Source: Pedococcus sp031456495
GTDB taxonomy: Bacteria; Actinomycetota; Actinomycetes; Actinomycetales; Dermatophilaceae
Reading direction: 5' to 3'
Length of the DNA stretch: 64,000 bases
Assembly (NCBI RefSeq): GCF_031456495.1
Contig: NZ_JAVDUW010000001.1
Span: forward strand, 248,001-312,000
In this document: in pieces, positions 1 to 7,772 of the stretch
How the letters are laid out: each line of letters begins with the position of its first letter
Numbering within the stretch: the stretch's first letter is position 1
The notes under the pieces: generated by a model
Seen by the model: the letters and a program-made list of their open reading frames with translations, nothing else
Database searches by the model: none
Told to the model about the DNA's origin: nothing
Program-made: the position numbers and the translations under genes

Positions 1-136
1 CGCCCGTGGTGATCCACCGGGCGAACTCGGGGTTGACGAGCATCCGGGCCACGGTGAGGCAGGCCGAGCCGCAGGTGACCGGGCTCTGCTGGACCGGGCC
101 GACGTCACCGTTGCGCAACCGGAAGCCCGTGGTCAT
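1..136 (-). CDS. C39-peptidase-like protein, N-terminal fragment
   Basis: The gene runs off the left edge; only the first 45 codons are visible. The peptide has Gln16-Gln17 followed by Cys22-Gly23 and Ala25, the spacing of the Q....CG.A pattern of papain-fold C39-type peptidases, so a cysteine-peptidase-like protein is possible. The ATG at 136 is preferred over one at 145, because the purine-rich ribosome site GGGAAGG abuts the upstream ATG and is correctly spaced only for the downstream one. It lies 45 bp after the DinB-fold gene on the same strand and may share its transcript. Function is uncertain with so little sequence. Confidence 0.5.
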   Translation of the reverse strand, partial: MTTGFRLRNGDVGPVQQSPVTCGSACLTVARMLVNPEFARWITTG

Positions 137-181
137 GCGCCCCATCCTTCCCGGTGCCGACGGGGCCGTCCACCACGCAGG

Positions 182-760
182 TCAGCAGCGTCCGGCGTGG
201 GCGAGCAGCCGGTGCTGGGGCGCCGCCCAGTCGGGCACGTCCAGGACGGGCCCGAACCGCACCGGCCGGTCGGCGTCGGTGATGGCGTCACGGGCAACCG
301 GCCACAGGTCCATCGCCAGTCCCGGCGGGATGGGGCGCGGCTGCTCGATCGCCTGGGCGACGTCCCACCCGTGCAGCGTGATCTCGAGGGCTCCGACAGC
401 ACCGAGCAGGTCGCGCGACAGGGTCAGCCCGCCGAGCCCGACGTCGCCCAGCGGCGCGGGGTGCCAGTGCCCGACGAGTGCACGGGCCCGGGCGCAGATG
501 CGGTCCAGCAGCGCCCTGCCGCCCTCTCCCGGCTCGGCCGGGACGAGCTCGAGCCGCGGCGCCCGCGCCGCCTGGGCCATGGCGTCGAGCGAGTCCTCCA
601 TGTGCGTCAGCAGCGCGAGCAGGTCCCACTCGGCGCAGGGGGTCGGGTTGCGCAGGTCGGCCTCGGTGACCAGGCGCAGGCTGGCTCCGGTGTACGCGAC
701 CGCGCGCTCGAGCAGCTCGACCGCACCCGGCGGCCGGCCCACGCCGGTCGCGGTGGTCAT
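182..760 (-). CDS. TIGR03086-type DinB-fold metal-binding protein
   Basis: A 192-residue protein of the mycothiol-dependent maleylpyruvate isomerase N-terminal / DinB-like family. The family signature P-T-P-C-A-E-W-D appears at residues 39-46. The probable metal ligands His53 and His130 are visible, the latter in the conserved H-G-W-D motif. Members are four-helix-bundle proteins thought to bind a divalent metal and use mycothiol or a related thiol; the substrate here is unknown. It starts 7 bp after the ECF sigma gene on the same strand, so the two are very likely co-transcribed. Confidence 0.75.
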   Translation of the reverse strand: MTTATGVGRPPGAVELLERAVAYTGASLRLVTEADLRNPTPCAEWDLLALLTHMEDSLDAMAQAARAPRLELVPAEPGEGGRALLDRICARARALVGHWHPAPLGDVGLGGLTLSRDLLGAVGALEITLHGWDVAQAIEQPRPIPPGLAMDLWPVARDAITDADRPVRFGPVLDVPDWAAPQHRLLAHAGRC

Positions 761-767
761 CGCGGGC

Positions 768-1772
768 TCACGTCGTGGCGACGTGGTCCGCGGGGAGCAC
801 CGCGGGCAGGCCGAACGTCTCGAAGAGCCGCACGTCGAAGAACGCCGCGACGTGGCTGACGCGGCCGTCGGTCACGGTCAGCACCTGCAGGTGGAACGGC
901 GTGAACGTGCCGTCGGGCTGGCGCATGTACAGCCCGAACGCCGGCTGGCCGTTGGCCGACGTGGCGACCATCGGCATGTCGTGCACGCCACCGGGGCACT
1001 GGGTGTCGATGAGCCGGCCGATCGTCTCGGCGCCGCGGTACCAGCCCGGGTACGGCGGCATCTCCCAGACCGCGTCGGCCGTGAGCATGCTGACGATCGA
1101 GCTGATGTCCTTGTCCCAGAAGGCCTGGACGTACCGGTCGAGCAGGGCCCGCTGGTCGTCGTCGAGCCGGTCCTCGACCGTGTCGGCGGTGACGTTGACC
1201 CTGGCCAGCTGGGCGTGCGCCCGCTGCAGCGCGCTGTTGACCGCCGCCTCGGTCGTGTCCAGCGCCTCGGCGACCTCGGCCGCCCGCCAGCGCAGCACGT
1301 CGCGCAGGATCAGCACGGCCCGCTGCCGGGCGGGCAGGTGCTGCAGGGCCGCCACGAACGCCAGCCGGATGCTGTCGCGCTCGGCGACGATGCTGGCGGG
1401 GTCGGCCGTGTCGGCCGCCACCAGCGGGTCAGGGGCCGGCTCGAGCCAGGCCACCTCGGTCGAGGCGACGACGCGCTCCCCCGGGTCGCTCTCGGGAGTG
1501 CCCAGGCCCGTGGGCAGCGGCCGGCGGTCCTTGCCCTCCAGCGAGGACAGGCACACGTTCGTGGCGATCCGGTACAGCCAGGTGCGCACGGAGGAGCGCC
1601 CCTCGAACGCGCCGTACGCGCGCCAGGCCCGGATGTAGGTCTCCTGGACCAGGTCCTCGGCGTCGTGGATCGACCCCGTCATGCGGTAGCAGTGGGCGGT
1701 CAGCTCGCGCCGGTAGGTGTCGGACAGCTCCGGGAAGTCCTCCGCCGCCGCCCGCTCGCGCACCTCGGTCAT
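768..1772 (-). CDS. ECF sigma factor with SnoaL-like C-terminal domain
   Basis: A 334-residue extracytoplasmic-function sigma factor. Region 2 (about residues 14-80) carries the D-A-E-D-L-V-Q-E-T core-binding helix. Region 4 (about 137-190) has an HTH ending N-S-A-L-Q-R-A. Between them is the W-L-E-P-A-P-D-P linker typical of the SigG-like TIGR02960 group. Residues about 205-330 form a SnoaL/NTF2-like domain that in such ECFs replaces a separate anti-sigma protein and modulates activity. No anti-sigma gene is adjacent, consistent with that. It heads the leftward unit with the DinB-fold gene. The ligand or stress it answers to cannot be read from sequence. Confidence 0.85.
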   Translation of the reverse strand: MTEVRERAAAEDFPELSDTYRRELTAHCYRMTGSIHDAEDLVQETYIRAWRAYGAFEGRSSVRTWLYRIATNVCLSSLEGKDRRPLPTGLGTPESDPGERVVASTEVAWLEPAPDPLVAADTADPASIVAERDSIRLAFVAALQHLPARQRAVLILRDVLRWRAAEVAEALDTTEAAVNSALQRAHAQLARVNVTADTVEDRLDDDQRALLDRYVQAFWDKDISSIVSMLTADAVWEMPPYPGWYRGAETIGRLIDTQCPGGVHDMPMVATSANGQPAFGLYMRQPDGTFTPFHLQVLTVTDGRVSHVAAFFDVRLFETFGLPAVLPADHVATT

Positions 1773-1876
1773 GCCGTCTCCTCCATCGGTCCCCGTCCCA
1801 GCGTAGGCCGCAGGGCGTCACGCAGGGACAGACCGCAGCACTCCGCAGAACTCATCGCACCTCGGCCCCAGAATTT

Positions 1877-1895
1877 TCCGGCCCGCCCCGCCGGA
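1877..1895. promoter_or_regulatory. inverted repeat in divergent promoter region
   Basis: TCCGGC and GCCGGA are separated by 7 nt in the 226-bp space between the ECF sigma gene and the DUF4129 operon. It could be an operator or a leader hairpin of the sigma transcript. No other clear element was seen there except TAGGGT at 1961-1966. Confidence 0.3.
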
Positions 1896-1960
1896 CTGAT
1901 CTGTATAACGAATCGCGCCCGAAGGTCGGCAACTCCTTTGCCACCCGGTCGCCTGCTCCC

Positions 1961-1966
1961 TAGGGT
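1961..1966 (+). promoter_or_regulatory. -10 element for the DUF4129-MoxR-DUF58 operon
   Basis: TAGGGT lies 6 nt before a GTG at 1973. The same hexamer at the same distance precedes several gene starts in this window, so transcription probably begins at about 1973. Confidence 0.5.
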
Positions 1967-1972
1967 CGGTCC

Positions 1973-2002
1973 GTGACTCGGAGGGGACGGGGGCAGGTGT
2001 GA
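1973..2002 (+). CDS. possible leaderless 9-residue leader peptide
   Basis: If transcription starts at 1973, the first codon is GTG, opening a frame MTRRGRGQV that stops at 2000-2002. Its last codon and stop overlap the GTG start of the DUF4129 gene (GTGTGA at 1997-2002 region). This would couple translation of the operon to a leaderless micro-ORF. Its Arg-rich content and the possibility of ordinary initiation from the GGAGGGG at about 1979 keep this tentative. Confidence 0.3.
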   Translation: MTRRGRGQV

Positions 2003-2724
2003 ACCGCAAGGCATGGGCGCTGCTCGGTGGCGCCGGCGTGACGCTGCTGCTGGCCGCCTGGGTGTCCGCGGCCGGACCGGTCGGCGTCTTCGCCCGGCAG
2101 GACTTCAGCGGCCCAGGAACCAGCGCCCCGGGCGAGGAGTACGCCTCGGGAGCCCTCCAGGGCACCGTGAAGCAGCTCGGCAGCAAGGGTCGCACGGCGC
2201 CCCAGTCGTCCGCCGTCGCCGAGGTGGTCGCGTGGTCGGTGAAGGTGGTGCTCGTCCTCGTGGTGCTCGCCGTGCTCGTGGCCATCGGCCGGGCGGTCCT
2301 CGCCCAGCTGCGCACCACGGCCCGCGCCGACGACGGGCCCTCGACCACGGCGGAGGTCGCCCCCGACGTGATGCTCGCCGCCGTCCGCGAGGGCGAGGAG
2401 CTCCTCGCCACCGGCACCCCGGCCAACGCGGTGGTGGCGGCCTGGGTCGCCCTGGAGGAGGCGGCCCGCTCGGCCGGCATCGGCGACGACCGGTCCCGGA
2501 CGTCGGAGGAGCTCGTCGGCACCGTCCTGCGGCGGCTCGACGTCGACGCCGGCGCGCTCGACCGCCTCGGCGCGCTCTACCGCGAGGCCCGCTTCTCCCG
2601 GCACGAGATCGGCGAGGACCTGCGCACCCAGGCGCGCGAGGCGCTCCGGCAGGTCCAGGCCGACATCTCGCGCGGCCGTCCGCCGCGGCCGGCCCGCGAG
2701 CGCATGGCCGGGGCACGCCGGTGA
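1999..2724 (+). CDS. DUF4129 domain membrane protein
   Basis: A 241-residue protein with two predicted membrane helices, residues about 6-26 and 73-95, flanking an extracytoplasmic loop of about 45 residues. A cytoplasmic DUF4129 domain follows (about 110-210), with A-W-V-A-L-E-E-A at its start. DUF4129 proteins accompany MoxR ATPases and DUF58 proteins in actinobacteria; their biochemical role is unknown, with a proposed part in cell-envelope assembly. The GTG start at 1999 gives an immediate hydrophobic signal-anchor. It overlaps the next gene by GTGA and is the first structural gene of a five-gene rightward operon. Confidence 0.75.
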   Translation: MNRKAWALLGGAGVTLLLAAWVSAAGPVGVFARQDFSGPGTSAPGEEYASGALQGTVKQLGSKGRTAPQSSAVAEVVAWSVKVVLVLVVLAVLVAIGRAVLAQLRTTARADDGPSTTAEVAPDVMLAAVREGEELLATGTPANAVVAAWVALEEAARSAGIGDDRSRTSEELVGTVLRRLDVDAGALDRLGALYREARFSRHEIGEDLRTQAREALRQVQADISRGRPPRPARERMAGARR

Positions 2725-3224
2725 TCGCCCGCCTCCGGGCGCTGCCCGCGACCGGCCAGCTGGCCGTCGCGGTGTGCGTCGCGGTCCTCGTGGGGGCCCT
2801 GCTCGTGGCGGTGCCCGTCCTCGTCAACCCGGCGATCCTGCTGGGCTGCGTGGGGGTCGTGGCCGCCCTCGGCGTCCTGGTGCAGTGGCTGTGGCAGCAC
2901 CAGCACGCGACCGACTGGTCCAACAGCTTCACCGACACCGCGGCCGCCCGCGGCAGCGACGTGCGGGTCACCCGCCTCGCAGAGACCGTGGACGCCGCCG
3001 TCGCCGGTGACGCCGTCGCCCAGACCCAGCTGCACGCGACGCTGCGTGCACTCGCCGACGAGCGGCTGCGTCGCCGCCGCGGCCTCGGCCTCTCCGGCGA
3101 CGACGCCGCCCACGTGCGCGCGGCGCTCGGCCCGGACCTCACGGCATACCTCGCCAACCCGCCGACCGGACGGCTCACCGCCGACCGCGTCGAGGCGTAC
3201 GTCACCACCCTGGAGGAGATCTGA
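2721..3224 (+). CDS. membrane-anchored protein of the MoxR/DUF58 operon
   Basis: 167 residues, GTG start overlapping the preceding stop as GTGA. Two closely spaced hydrophobic helices (about residues 13-34 and 38-58) are followed by a charged, mainly helical cytoplasmic part with an R-L-R-R-R-R-G stretch. I do not recognise a named domain. Its position between the DUF4129 and MoxR genes, with a 0-nt gap to moxR, argues that it is a partner of that membrane-associated system. Confidence 0.7.
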   Translation: MIARLRALPATGQLAVAVCVAVLVGALLVAVPVLVNPAILLGCVGVVAALGVLVQWLWQHQHATDWSNSFTDTAAARGSDVRVTRLAETVDAAVAGDAVAQTQLHATLRALADERLRRRRGLGLSGDDAAHVRAALGPDLTAYLANPPTGRLTADRVEAYVTTLEEI

Positions 3225-4223
3225 GTGAGCACCACCACCTTGTCCCTGACCGAGGTCACCGAGCGGGCCGGTGCGATCCTGGCCGAGGTCGAGCGAGCCG
3301 TCGTCGGCAAGCGGCACAGCCTCGAGCTCGTCCTCTCCGGCGTGCTCGCCGGCGGCCACGTGCTCATGGAGGACTTCCCCGGGCTCGGCAAGACCCTGGC
3401 GGCGCGCTCGTTCGCCCAGGCGCTGGGGCTGGAGTTCGCGCGGGCCCAGTTCACCCCCGACCTGCTGCCCAGCGACCTCACCGGCTCGTTCCTGTACGAC
3501 CAGCGCACGTCGGAGTTCACCTTCCGCAAGGGCCCGCTGTTCACCGGGCTCCTGCTGGCCGACGAGATCAACCGGACGCCCCCGAAGACCCAGTCCGCCC
3601 TGCTCGAGGCCATGCAGGAGGGCCAGGCGACCGTCGAGGGCGAGACCTTCCACCTCCCGAAGCCGTTCCACGTGCTCGCGACGGCCAACCCGGTCGAGTA
3701 CGAGGGCACCTACCCGCTCCCGGAGGCCCAGCTCGACCGCTTCCTGCTGCGCGTCTCGTTCGGCTACCCCACCGCCCCCGACGAGTGGGAGGTGCTCCAG
3801 CGCCGCATGGGCCGCCGGCAGGAGGAGCAGCAGGTCGCCCAGGTCACCGACGCCGAGGGCCTGCTCGCGATGCAGGCCGCGGTCGAGACGGTGACCGTCG
3901 ACGAGGGCGTCGGCCAGTACTGCGTCAAGCTCGTCGCGGCGACCCGCAGCCACCAGAACCTGCTCATGGGGTCCTCCCCCCGTGGCTCGCTCGCGCTGCT
4001 GCTCACGAGCCGGGCGTATGCCGTGCTGCGCGGCCGCGACTACGTCACCCCCGAGGACGTGAAGGCCGTCGCCCACGCCGCTCTCGACCACCGGGTGGCC
4101 GTGCGCCCCGAGCTGTGGATGAACGACGTCTCCGCCGCGAGCGTCGTCGACTCCGTGCTCACGTCGGTGCCGACGCCCGCCGCGACCGGCGACGGGGCCC
4201 GCAGCGGGTTCGAGCGCCCGTGA
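3225..4223 (+). CDS. MoxR-family AAA+ ATPase
   Basis: A 332-residue AAA+ ATPase of the MoxR class, chaperone-like enzymes that act on von Willebrand-type or DUF58 partners. Walker A is G53-L-G-K-T57, Walker B L-L-A-D113-E114. The sensor-1 region has the MoxR-typical A-T-A-N-P-V-E-Y-E-G-T-Y-P-L-P-E-A stretch, and a C-terminal lid helical domain follows. The GTG start abuts the previous stop. The 3' end overlaps the DUF58 gene by 4 nt, so the ATPase and its likely client are translationally coupled. Confidence 0.92.
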   Translation: MSTTTLSLTEVTERAGAILAEVERAVVGKRHSLELVLSGVLAGGHVLMEDFPGLGKTLAARSFAQALGLEFARAQFTPDLLPSDLTGSFLYDQRTSEFTFRKGPLFTGLLLADEINRTPPKTQSALLEAMQEGQATVEGETFHLPKPFHVLATANPVEYEGTYPLPEAQLDRFLLRVSFGYPTAPDEWEVLQRRMGRRQEEQQVAQVTDAEGLLAMQAAVETVTVDEGVGQYCVKLVAATRSHQNLLMGSSPRGSLALLLTSRAYAVLRGRDYVTPEDVKAVAHAALDHRVAVRPELWMNDVSAASVVDSVLTSVPTPAATGDGARSGFERP

Positions 4224-5593
4224 GCCGACCCGTCGGCAGGCGGCTGCAGGCGCGCTGGCAGGCCACGCCGGCGCACGTGCGCGCCACGCTGCTCGGTTTC
4301 CTCCTGCTCGCCACCGGGGTGCTGCTGCGCCGGCCCGACGCCGTGGCGCTGGCCGCTCCCCTCGTGGTCGTCGCGGTGTGGGCCCTGGCCGTCCGCCCGG
4401 CCCGCTCCCCCGAGGTGCACGCCGGCGTGCGCCACACGGTCCTGCGCGAGGGACAGTCCACCGCGTGGACGACAACGGTGCAGCCGGCACCCGGCGTCGA
4501 GGACGTCGGCGTGGTGCTCCTGCCCACCCCGCACACGAGCTACACCCCCGTCGGCCGCGCCCAGGGCGCCGCCCTCACGCCCGACGGTGAGCCCGTCCGC
4601 CTCGACCTGGTGTGCCAGAGCACCCGCTGGGGGCACCGCAGCCTCGGGCCGGCCACCATCGCCGTCGGCAGCGCCTTCGGCGGCTTCACGTGGGAGCCCG
4701 AGCCGGTCAGCTCCGAGCCGGTCTCGACGGTGCCGCTGCCGGACCACTTCACGGCCCGCGCCCAGGTCCCGCACCCCGACGGCCTCGTCGGGCGCAGTCG
4801 CTCGGCCCACCTCGGCGACGGCGGCGAGCTCGCCGACATCCGCCCGTTCCGGTTCGGCGACCGGCTGCGCCGCGTGCACTGGCCGGTGTCGGTCCGCACC
4901 GGCACCCTGCACGTCACCGCCACGCACGCCGACCAGGACAGCGAGATCCTGCTGCTCGTCGACGCCATGCACGACCTCGGCCGCAGCAGCGGGCCCGGCG
5001 GCACGAGCAGCAGCCTCGACAACGCCGCGCGCGCGGCCGGGGCCATCGCCGAGCACTACCTGCGCACCGGTGACCGGGTGGGACTGCTCGTCCTCGGCGC
5101 GCGCGACCTGCCCCGCGTCCAGGCGGCGGCGGGCAACAACCACCTCCGCCGACTGCTCGACGTGCTCTCCCGCGTGCGGGTCGCCGACAGCACGGTGAGC
5201 GACGAGAAGCGCCTGCGCGGCCAGCTGCGCCACCACGTGGGTGCCGGCACCCTCGTCGTCGTCCTCACCCCGGCCGTCTCGGTCCAGGTGCTGGCCCACG
5301 CCGTCTCGCTCGCCCGGCGCGGCGTGGCGGTCGTCGCCATCGACACCCTGCCGGCCGACTTCGCCCGCCCGGACCTCCCCGACGACCGCCTGGCCGAGCT
5401 CACGTCGGTGCAGGACCACCCCGTGGGCGCCCGCCTCGCCTGGCGGATCCGGCTCCTCGAGCGCGAGCGGGAGATGCTGCGCGCCCGGGACGCCGGTGTG
5501 CCGATCGTGCCGTGGACGGGGCCGAGGACCCTCGACCTGGTGCTGCGCGACCTGGGGCGCCGCTCCCGGGCACCCCGGGTGGTGAGCCGCTGA
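4220..5593 (+). CDS. DUF58 domain protein
   Basis: 457 residues from a GTG that overlaps the moxR stop (GTGA). Two membrane helices near the N-terminus (about residues 24-60) precede a beta-rich region. The DUF58 core follows, with the hallmark D-I-R-P-F-R-F-G-D-R-L-R-R-V-H-W segment at about 205-225 and a von Willebrand A-like fold (L-L-L-V-D-A-M) after it. DUF58 proteins are the standard partners of MoxR ATPases. The frame stays open upstream of 4220, but that part would lie inside moxR, so the overlap start is chosen. Confidence 0.88.
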   Translation: MSRPVGRRLQARWQATPAHVRATLLGFLLLATGVLLRRPDAVALAAPLVVVAVWALAVRPARSPEVHAGVRHTVLREGQSTAWTTTVQPAPGVEDVGVVLLPTPHTSYTPVGRAQGAALTPDGEPVRLDLVCQSTRWGHRSLGPATIAVGSAFGGFTWEPEPVSSEPVSTVPLPDHFTARAQVPHPDGLVGRSRSAHLGDGGELADIRPFRFGDRLRRVHWPVSVRTGTLHVTATHADQDSEILLLVDAMHDLGRSSGPGGTSSSLDNAARAAGAIAEHYLRTGDRVGLLVLGARDLPRVQAAAGNNHLRRLLDVLSRVRVADSTVSDEKRLRGQLRHHVGAGTLVVVLTPAVSVQVLAHAVSLARRGVAVVAIDTLPADFARPDLPDDRLAELTSVQDHPVGARLAWRIRLLEREREMLRARDAGVPIVPWTGPRTLDLVLRDLGRRSRAPRVVSR

Positions 5594-6108
5594 TGGCCCG
5601 CTCGCACCTGGTCCTGAGGGCCGTTCTCGCCGCCGCCTCCGTCGGGCTCGCCGTCGTCACGGTGGTGGCCGCCGTGAGCCCGCTGTGGGTGGTGGCGGTC
5701 CTGCTCGTCGTCGTCACGGCATACGCCGCGCTGCGTCCGGGCACGCACGCGGTGACGGTCCTGCTCGCAGCGCACCTGCTGCACTGGCTCGCCACGGTCC
5801 CGGCCCCCGTGGGTGGGCGCGCGTGGCTGCTCACCGTCCTGGCCGCCCTGCTCGCGCTGCTGCTGCACACCAGCGCCGCGCTCGCCGCGGCCTACCCGCA
5901 GGGCGCACCGCTGCCTCCGGCGGCGGTGCGCCGCTGGAGCCGTCGGACCGCGCTCGTGGTGGCCGGCTGCGTGCCGGTCTGGGCCGTCACGAGCGTCGTC
6001 AGCGGCAGCGCCACCCCGGGTGAGGGCACGCTGACGTATGCCGCGATCGCAGGCACCGCGCTGCTCGCGCTGGGCGTCTGGCTGGTCGCCCGCGAGCCGC
6101 AGCACTGA
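5593..6108 (+). CDS. four-helix membrane protein ending the MoxR operon
   Basis: A 171-residue hydrophobic protein, ATG start overlapping the DUF58 stop by one base (TGATG). About four or five transmembrane segments fill the whole length, with no catalytic motif that I recognise. It is the last gene before a strong bidirectional hairpin at 6132-6165. It is probably an accessory membrane subunit of the MoxR/DUF58 system by context only. Two copies of the dispersed octamer (5718 and 6036) lie inside it. Confidence 0.65.
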   Translation: MARSHLVLRAVLAAASVGLAVVTVVAAVSPLWVVAVLLVVVTAYAALRPGTHAVTVLLAAHLLHWLATVPAPVGGRAWLLTVLAALLALLLHTSAALAAAYPQGAPLPPAAVRRWSRRTALVVAGCVPVWAVTSVVSGSATPGEGTLTYAAIAGTALLALGVWLVAREPQH

Positions 6109-6131
6109 GCTCGGCCCGCCGGCAGGAACGC

Positions 6132-6165
6132 ACCAGCCCCGACGGCACGTGCCGTCGGGGCTGGT
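6132..6165. terminator. bidirectional hairpin between MoxR operon and clpX
   Basis: A perfect 34-nt palindrome with at least a 15-bp stem reading ACCAGCCCCGACGGC and its complement. It lies between two convergent genes (stops at 6108 and 6197). There is no U tract, as usual in high-GC actinobacteria. Confidence 0.8.
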
Positions 6166-6196
6166 CTGCATGACGGGACGGAGCCCGCCGGGGGGG

Positions 6197-7474
6197 TCAG
6201 GCGGAGCGCTTGCGCGTGCGCTTGGGCTCCTCGTCGCGGCGCACGATCGTCGGCAGGACGTTCTCGCGCACGACCTCGGGGGTGACGACCACCTTGGCGA
6301 TGCCGTCGTCGCTGGGCACGTCGAACATGACCGGGAGGAGGACCTCCTCCATGATCGCGCGCAGCCCACGGGCACCGGTGCCGCGGTTGAGGGCCGAGTC
6401 GGCGATCGCCTGGAGGGCGTCGTCGGTGAACTCGAGCTCGACGCCGTCGATCTCGAACATCTTCTTGTACTGCTTGACCAGCGCGTTGCGCGGCTCGGAC
6501 AGGATCGTCACGAGCGCATCGCGGTCGAGCGGGCTGACCGTGGTGATGACGGGCAGGCGGCCGATGAACTCGGGGATGAGCCCGAACTTCATGAGGTCCT
6601 CGGGCATGACCTCGTGGATCGACTCGGCGAGGTCCTTGGGCGTGTGCAGCTCGGAGCCGAAGCCCAGGCCCTTCTTGCCGTTGCGCGACTCGATGAGCTT
6701 CTCCAGGCCGGCGAACGCGCCGCCCACGATGAACAGGACGTTCGTCGTGTCGATCTGGATGAACTCCTGGTGCGGGTGCTTGCGGCCGCCCTGCGGCGGG
6801 ACCGAGGCGGTCGTGCCCTCGAGGATCTTCAGCAGCGCCTGCTGCACGCCCTCGCCCGAGACGTCGCGGGTGATCGAGGGGTTCTCGCTCTTGCGGGCGA
6901 TCTTGTCGACCTCGTCGATGTAGATGATGCCCGTCTCGGCCTTCTTGACGTCGTAGTCGGCGGCCTGGATCAGCTTGAGCAGGATGTTCTCGACGTCCTC
7001 ACCGACGTAGCCGGCCTCGGTGAGGGCGGTGGCGTCGGCGATCGCGAACGGCACGTTGAGCATCTTGGCCAGGGTCTGGGCGAGGTAGGTCTTGCCGCAG
7101 CCGGTGGGGCCGATGAGCAGGATGTTGGACTTGGCGATGTCGACCGACTCGGCGTCCTTCTTGCCGCTCGCGTGCTCGCCGGCCTGGATCCGCTTGTAGT
7201 GGTTGTAGACGGCGACGGCCAGGGCCTTCTTCGCCACGTCCTGCCCCACGACGTAGTTCTCGAGGAACTCGTAGATCTCGCGCGGCTTGGGCAGCTCGTC
7301 CAGGCCCAGCTCGGAGGACTCGGCGAGCTCCTCCTCGATGATCTCGTTGCAGAGGTCGATGCACTCGTCGCAGATGTACACGCCCGGTCCTGCGATGAGC
7401 TTCTTGACCTGCTTCTGGCTCTTTCCGCAGAACGAGCACTTCAGCAGGTCGCCGCTCTCTCCCATGCGTGCCAC
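6197..7474 (-). CDS. clpX: ATP-dependent Clp protease ATPase subunit ClpX
   Basis: A 425-residue AAA+ unfoldase that feeds ssrA-tagged and other substrates to ClpP. The N-terminal zinc domain has Cys13, Cys16, Cys35 and Cys38. Walker A is G-P-T-G-C-G-K-T, Walker B I-I-Y-I-D-E-V-D. The ClpP-docking G-F-G loop is present (G-L-G-F-G-S-E). The GTG at 7474 is chosen over upstream in-frame starts because the protein then begins V-A-R-M-G-E-S-G-D-L-L, as in other ClpX, and GGAGG sits 7 nt upstream. It is separated from clpP2 by terC and a repeat array, which is unusual. Confidence 0.97.
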   Translation of the reverse strand: MARMGESGDLLKCSFCGKSQKQVKKLIAGPGVYICDECIDLCNEIIEEELAESSELGLDELPKPREIYEFLENYVVGQDVAKKALAVAVYNHYKRIQAGEHASGKKDAESVDIAKSNILLIGPTGCGKTYLAQTLAKMLNVPFAIADATALTEAGYVGEDVENILLKLIQAADYDVKKAETGIIYIDEVDKIARKSENPSITRDVSGEGVQQALLKILEGTTASVPPQGGRKHPHQEFIQIDTTNVLFIVGGAFAGLEKLIESRNGKKGLGFGSELHTPKDLAESIHEVMPEDLMKFGLIPEFIGRLPVITTVSPLDRDALVTILSEPRNALVKQYKKMFEIDGVELEFTDDALQAIADSALNRGTGARGLRAIMEEVLLPVMFDVPSDDGIAKVVVTPEVVRENVLPTIVRRDEEPKRTRKRSA

Positions 7475-7611
7475 GCGACGTCCTCCGTGTGTTGGTGCGG
7501 GCGCGGTGCCCGCCTCCGGTGCTGCCCGGTCCGGCGGCAGCAGGTCCGACGGTACCCGCCGGACCACTCCATTCTCCCCATTGAATCGCCGAGACCCCGC
7601 CGGGGTCGCCC

Positions 7612-7632
7612 TTGTCCGCTCAGAGCGGACAA
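7612..7632. promoter_or_regulatory. 21-nt palindrome between clpX and terC
   Basis: TTGTCCGCTC and GAGCGGACAA are perfect 10-nt arms around a single A. The right arm overlaps the predicted -35 (CGGACA, 7626-7631) of the terC promoter, so a bound protein would block it. It does not match the ClgR or LexA boxes I know. It could also affect the divergent clpX promoter. Confidence 0.5.
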
Positions 7633-7654
7633 CCGCCCGCGGATCCCGTAGAAT
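7626..7654 (+). promoter_or_regulatory. terC promoter
   Basis: CGGACA (7626-7631) and TAGAAT (7649-7654) are separated by 17 nt. The transcript should start at about 7661, the first base of the riboswitch P1 helix. Confidence 0.6.
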
Positions 7655-7660
7655 CGTCAA

Positions 7661-7766
7661 CGAGGGGAGTACTTCCCAAGCCCGGACCGGTCAGTACGAG
7701 CGCTCCACAGCGTTCCCGGCCCGGCACCGCCCAGCGGTGAAGGAGACCTCGGACACCTATCCGAGG
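7661..7766 (+). promoter_or_regulatory. yybP-ykoY-type Mn2+ riboswitch upstream of terC
   Basis: The leader has the conserved features of this aptamer as I know it: GGGGAGTA near the 5' end (7664-7671), GTCAGTACG at about 7708, and GTGAAGGAGACC before the closing strand. P1 can form between CGAGG (7661-7665) and CCTCG (7747-7751). The same CCTCGGA (7747-7753) can instead pair with TCCGAGG (7760-7766), which holds the terC ribosome site GAGGA. The two pairings exclude each other, giving a translational ON switch: Mn2+ closes P1 and frees the ribosome site. The family commonly controls TerC/YkoY metal exporters. Confidence 0.75.
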
Positions 7767-7772
7767 ACGACC

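Noticed and set aside
6..1976. A 656-codon rightward frame
   Set aside because: It is antisense to the sigma factor and DinB-fold genes, has odd Arg/Ser/Pro-rich composition and no domain; it is a shadow of high-GC coding on the other strand.
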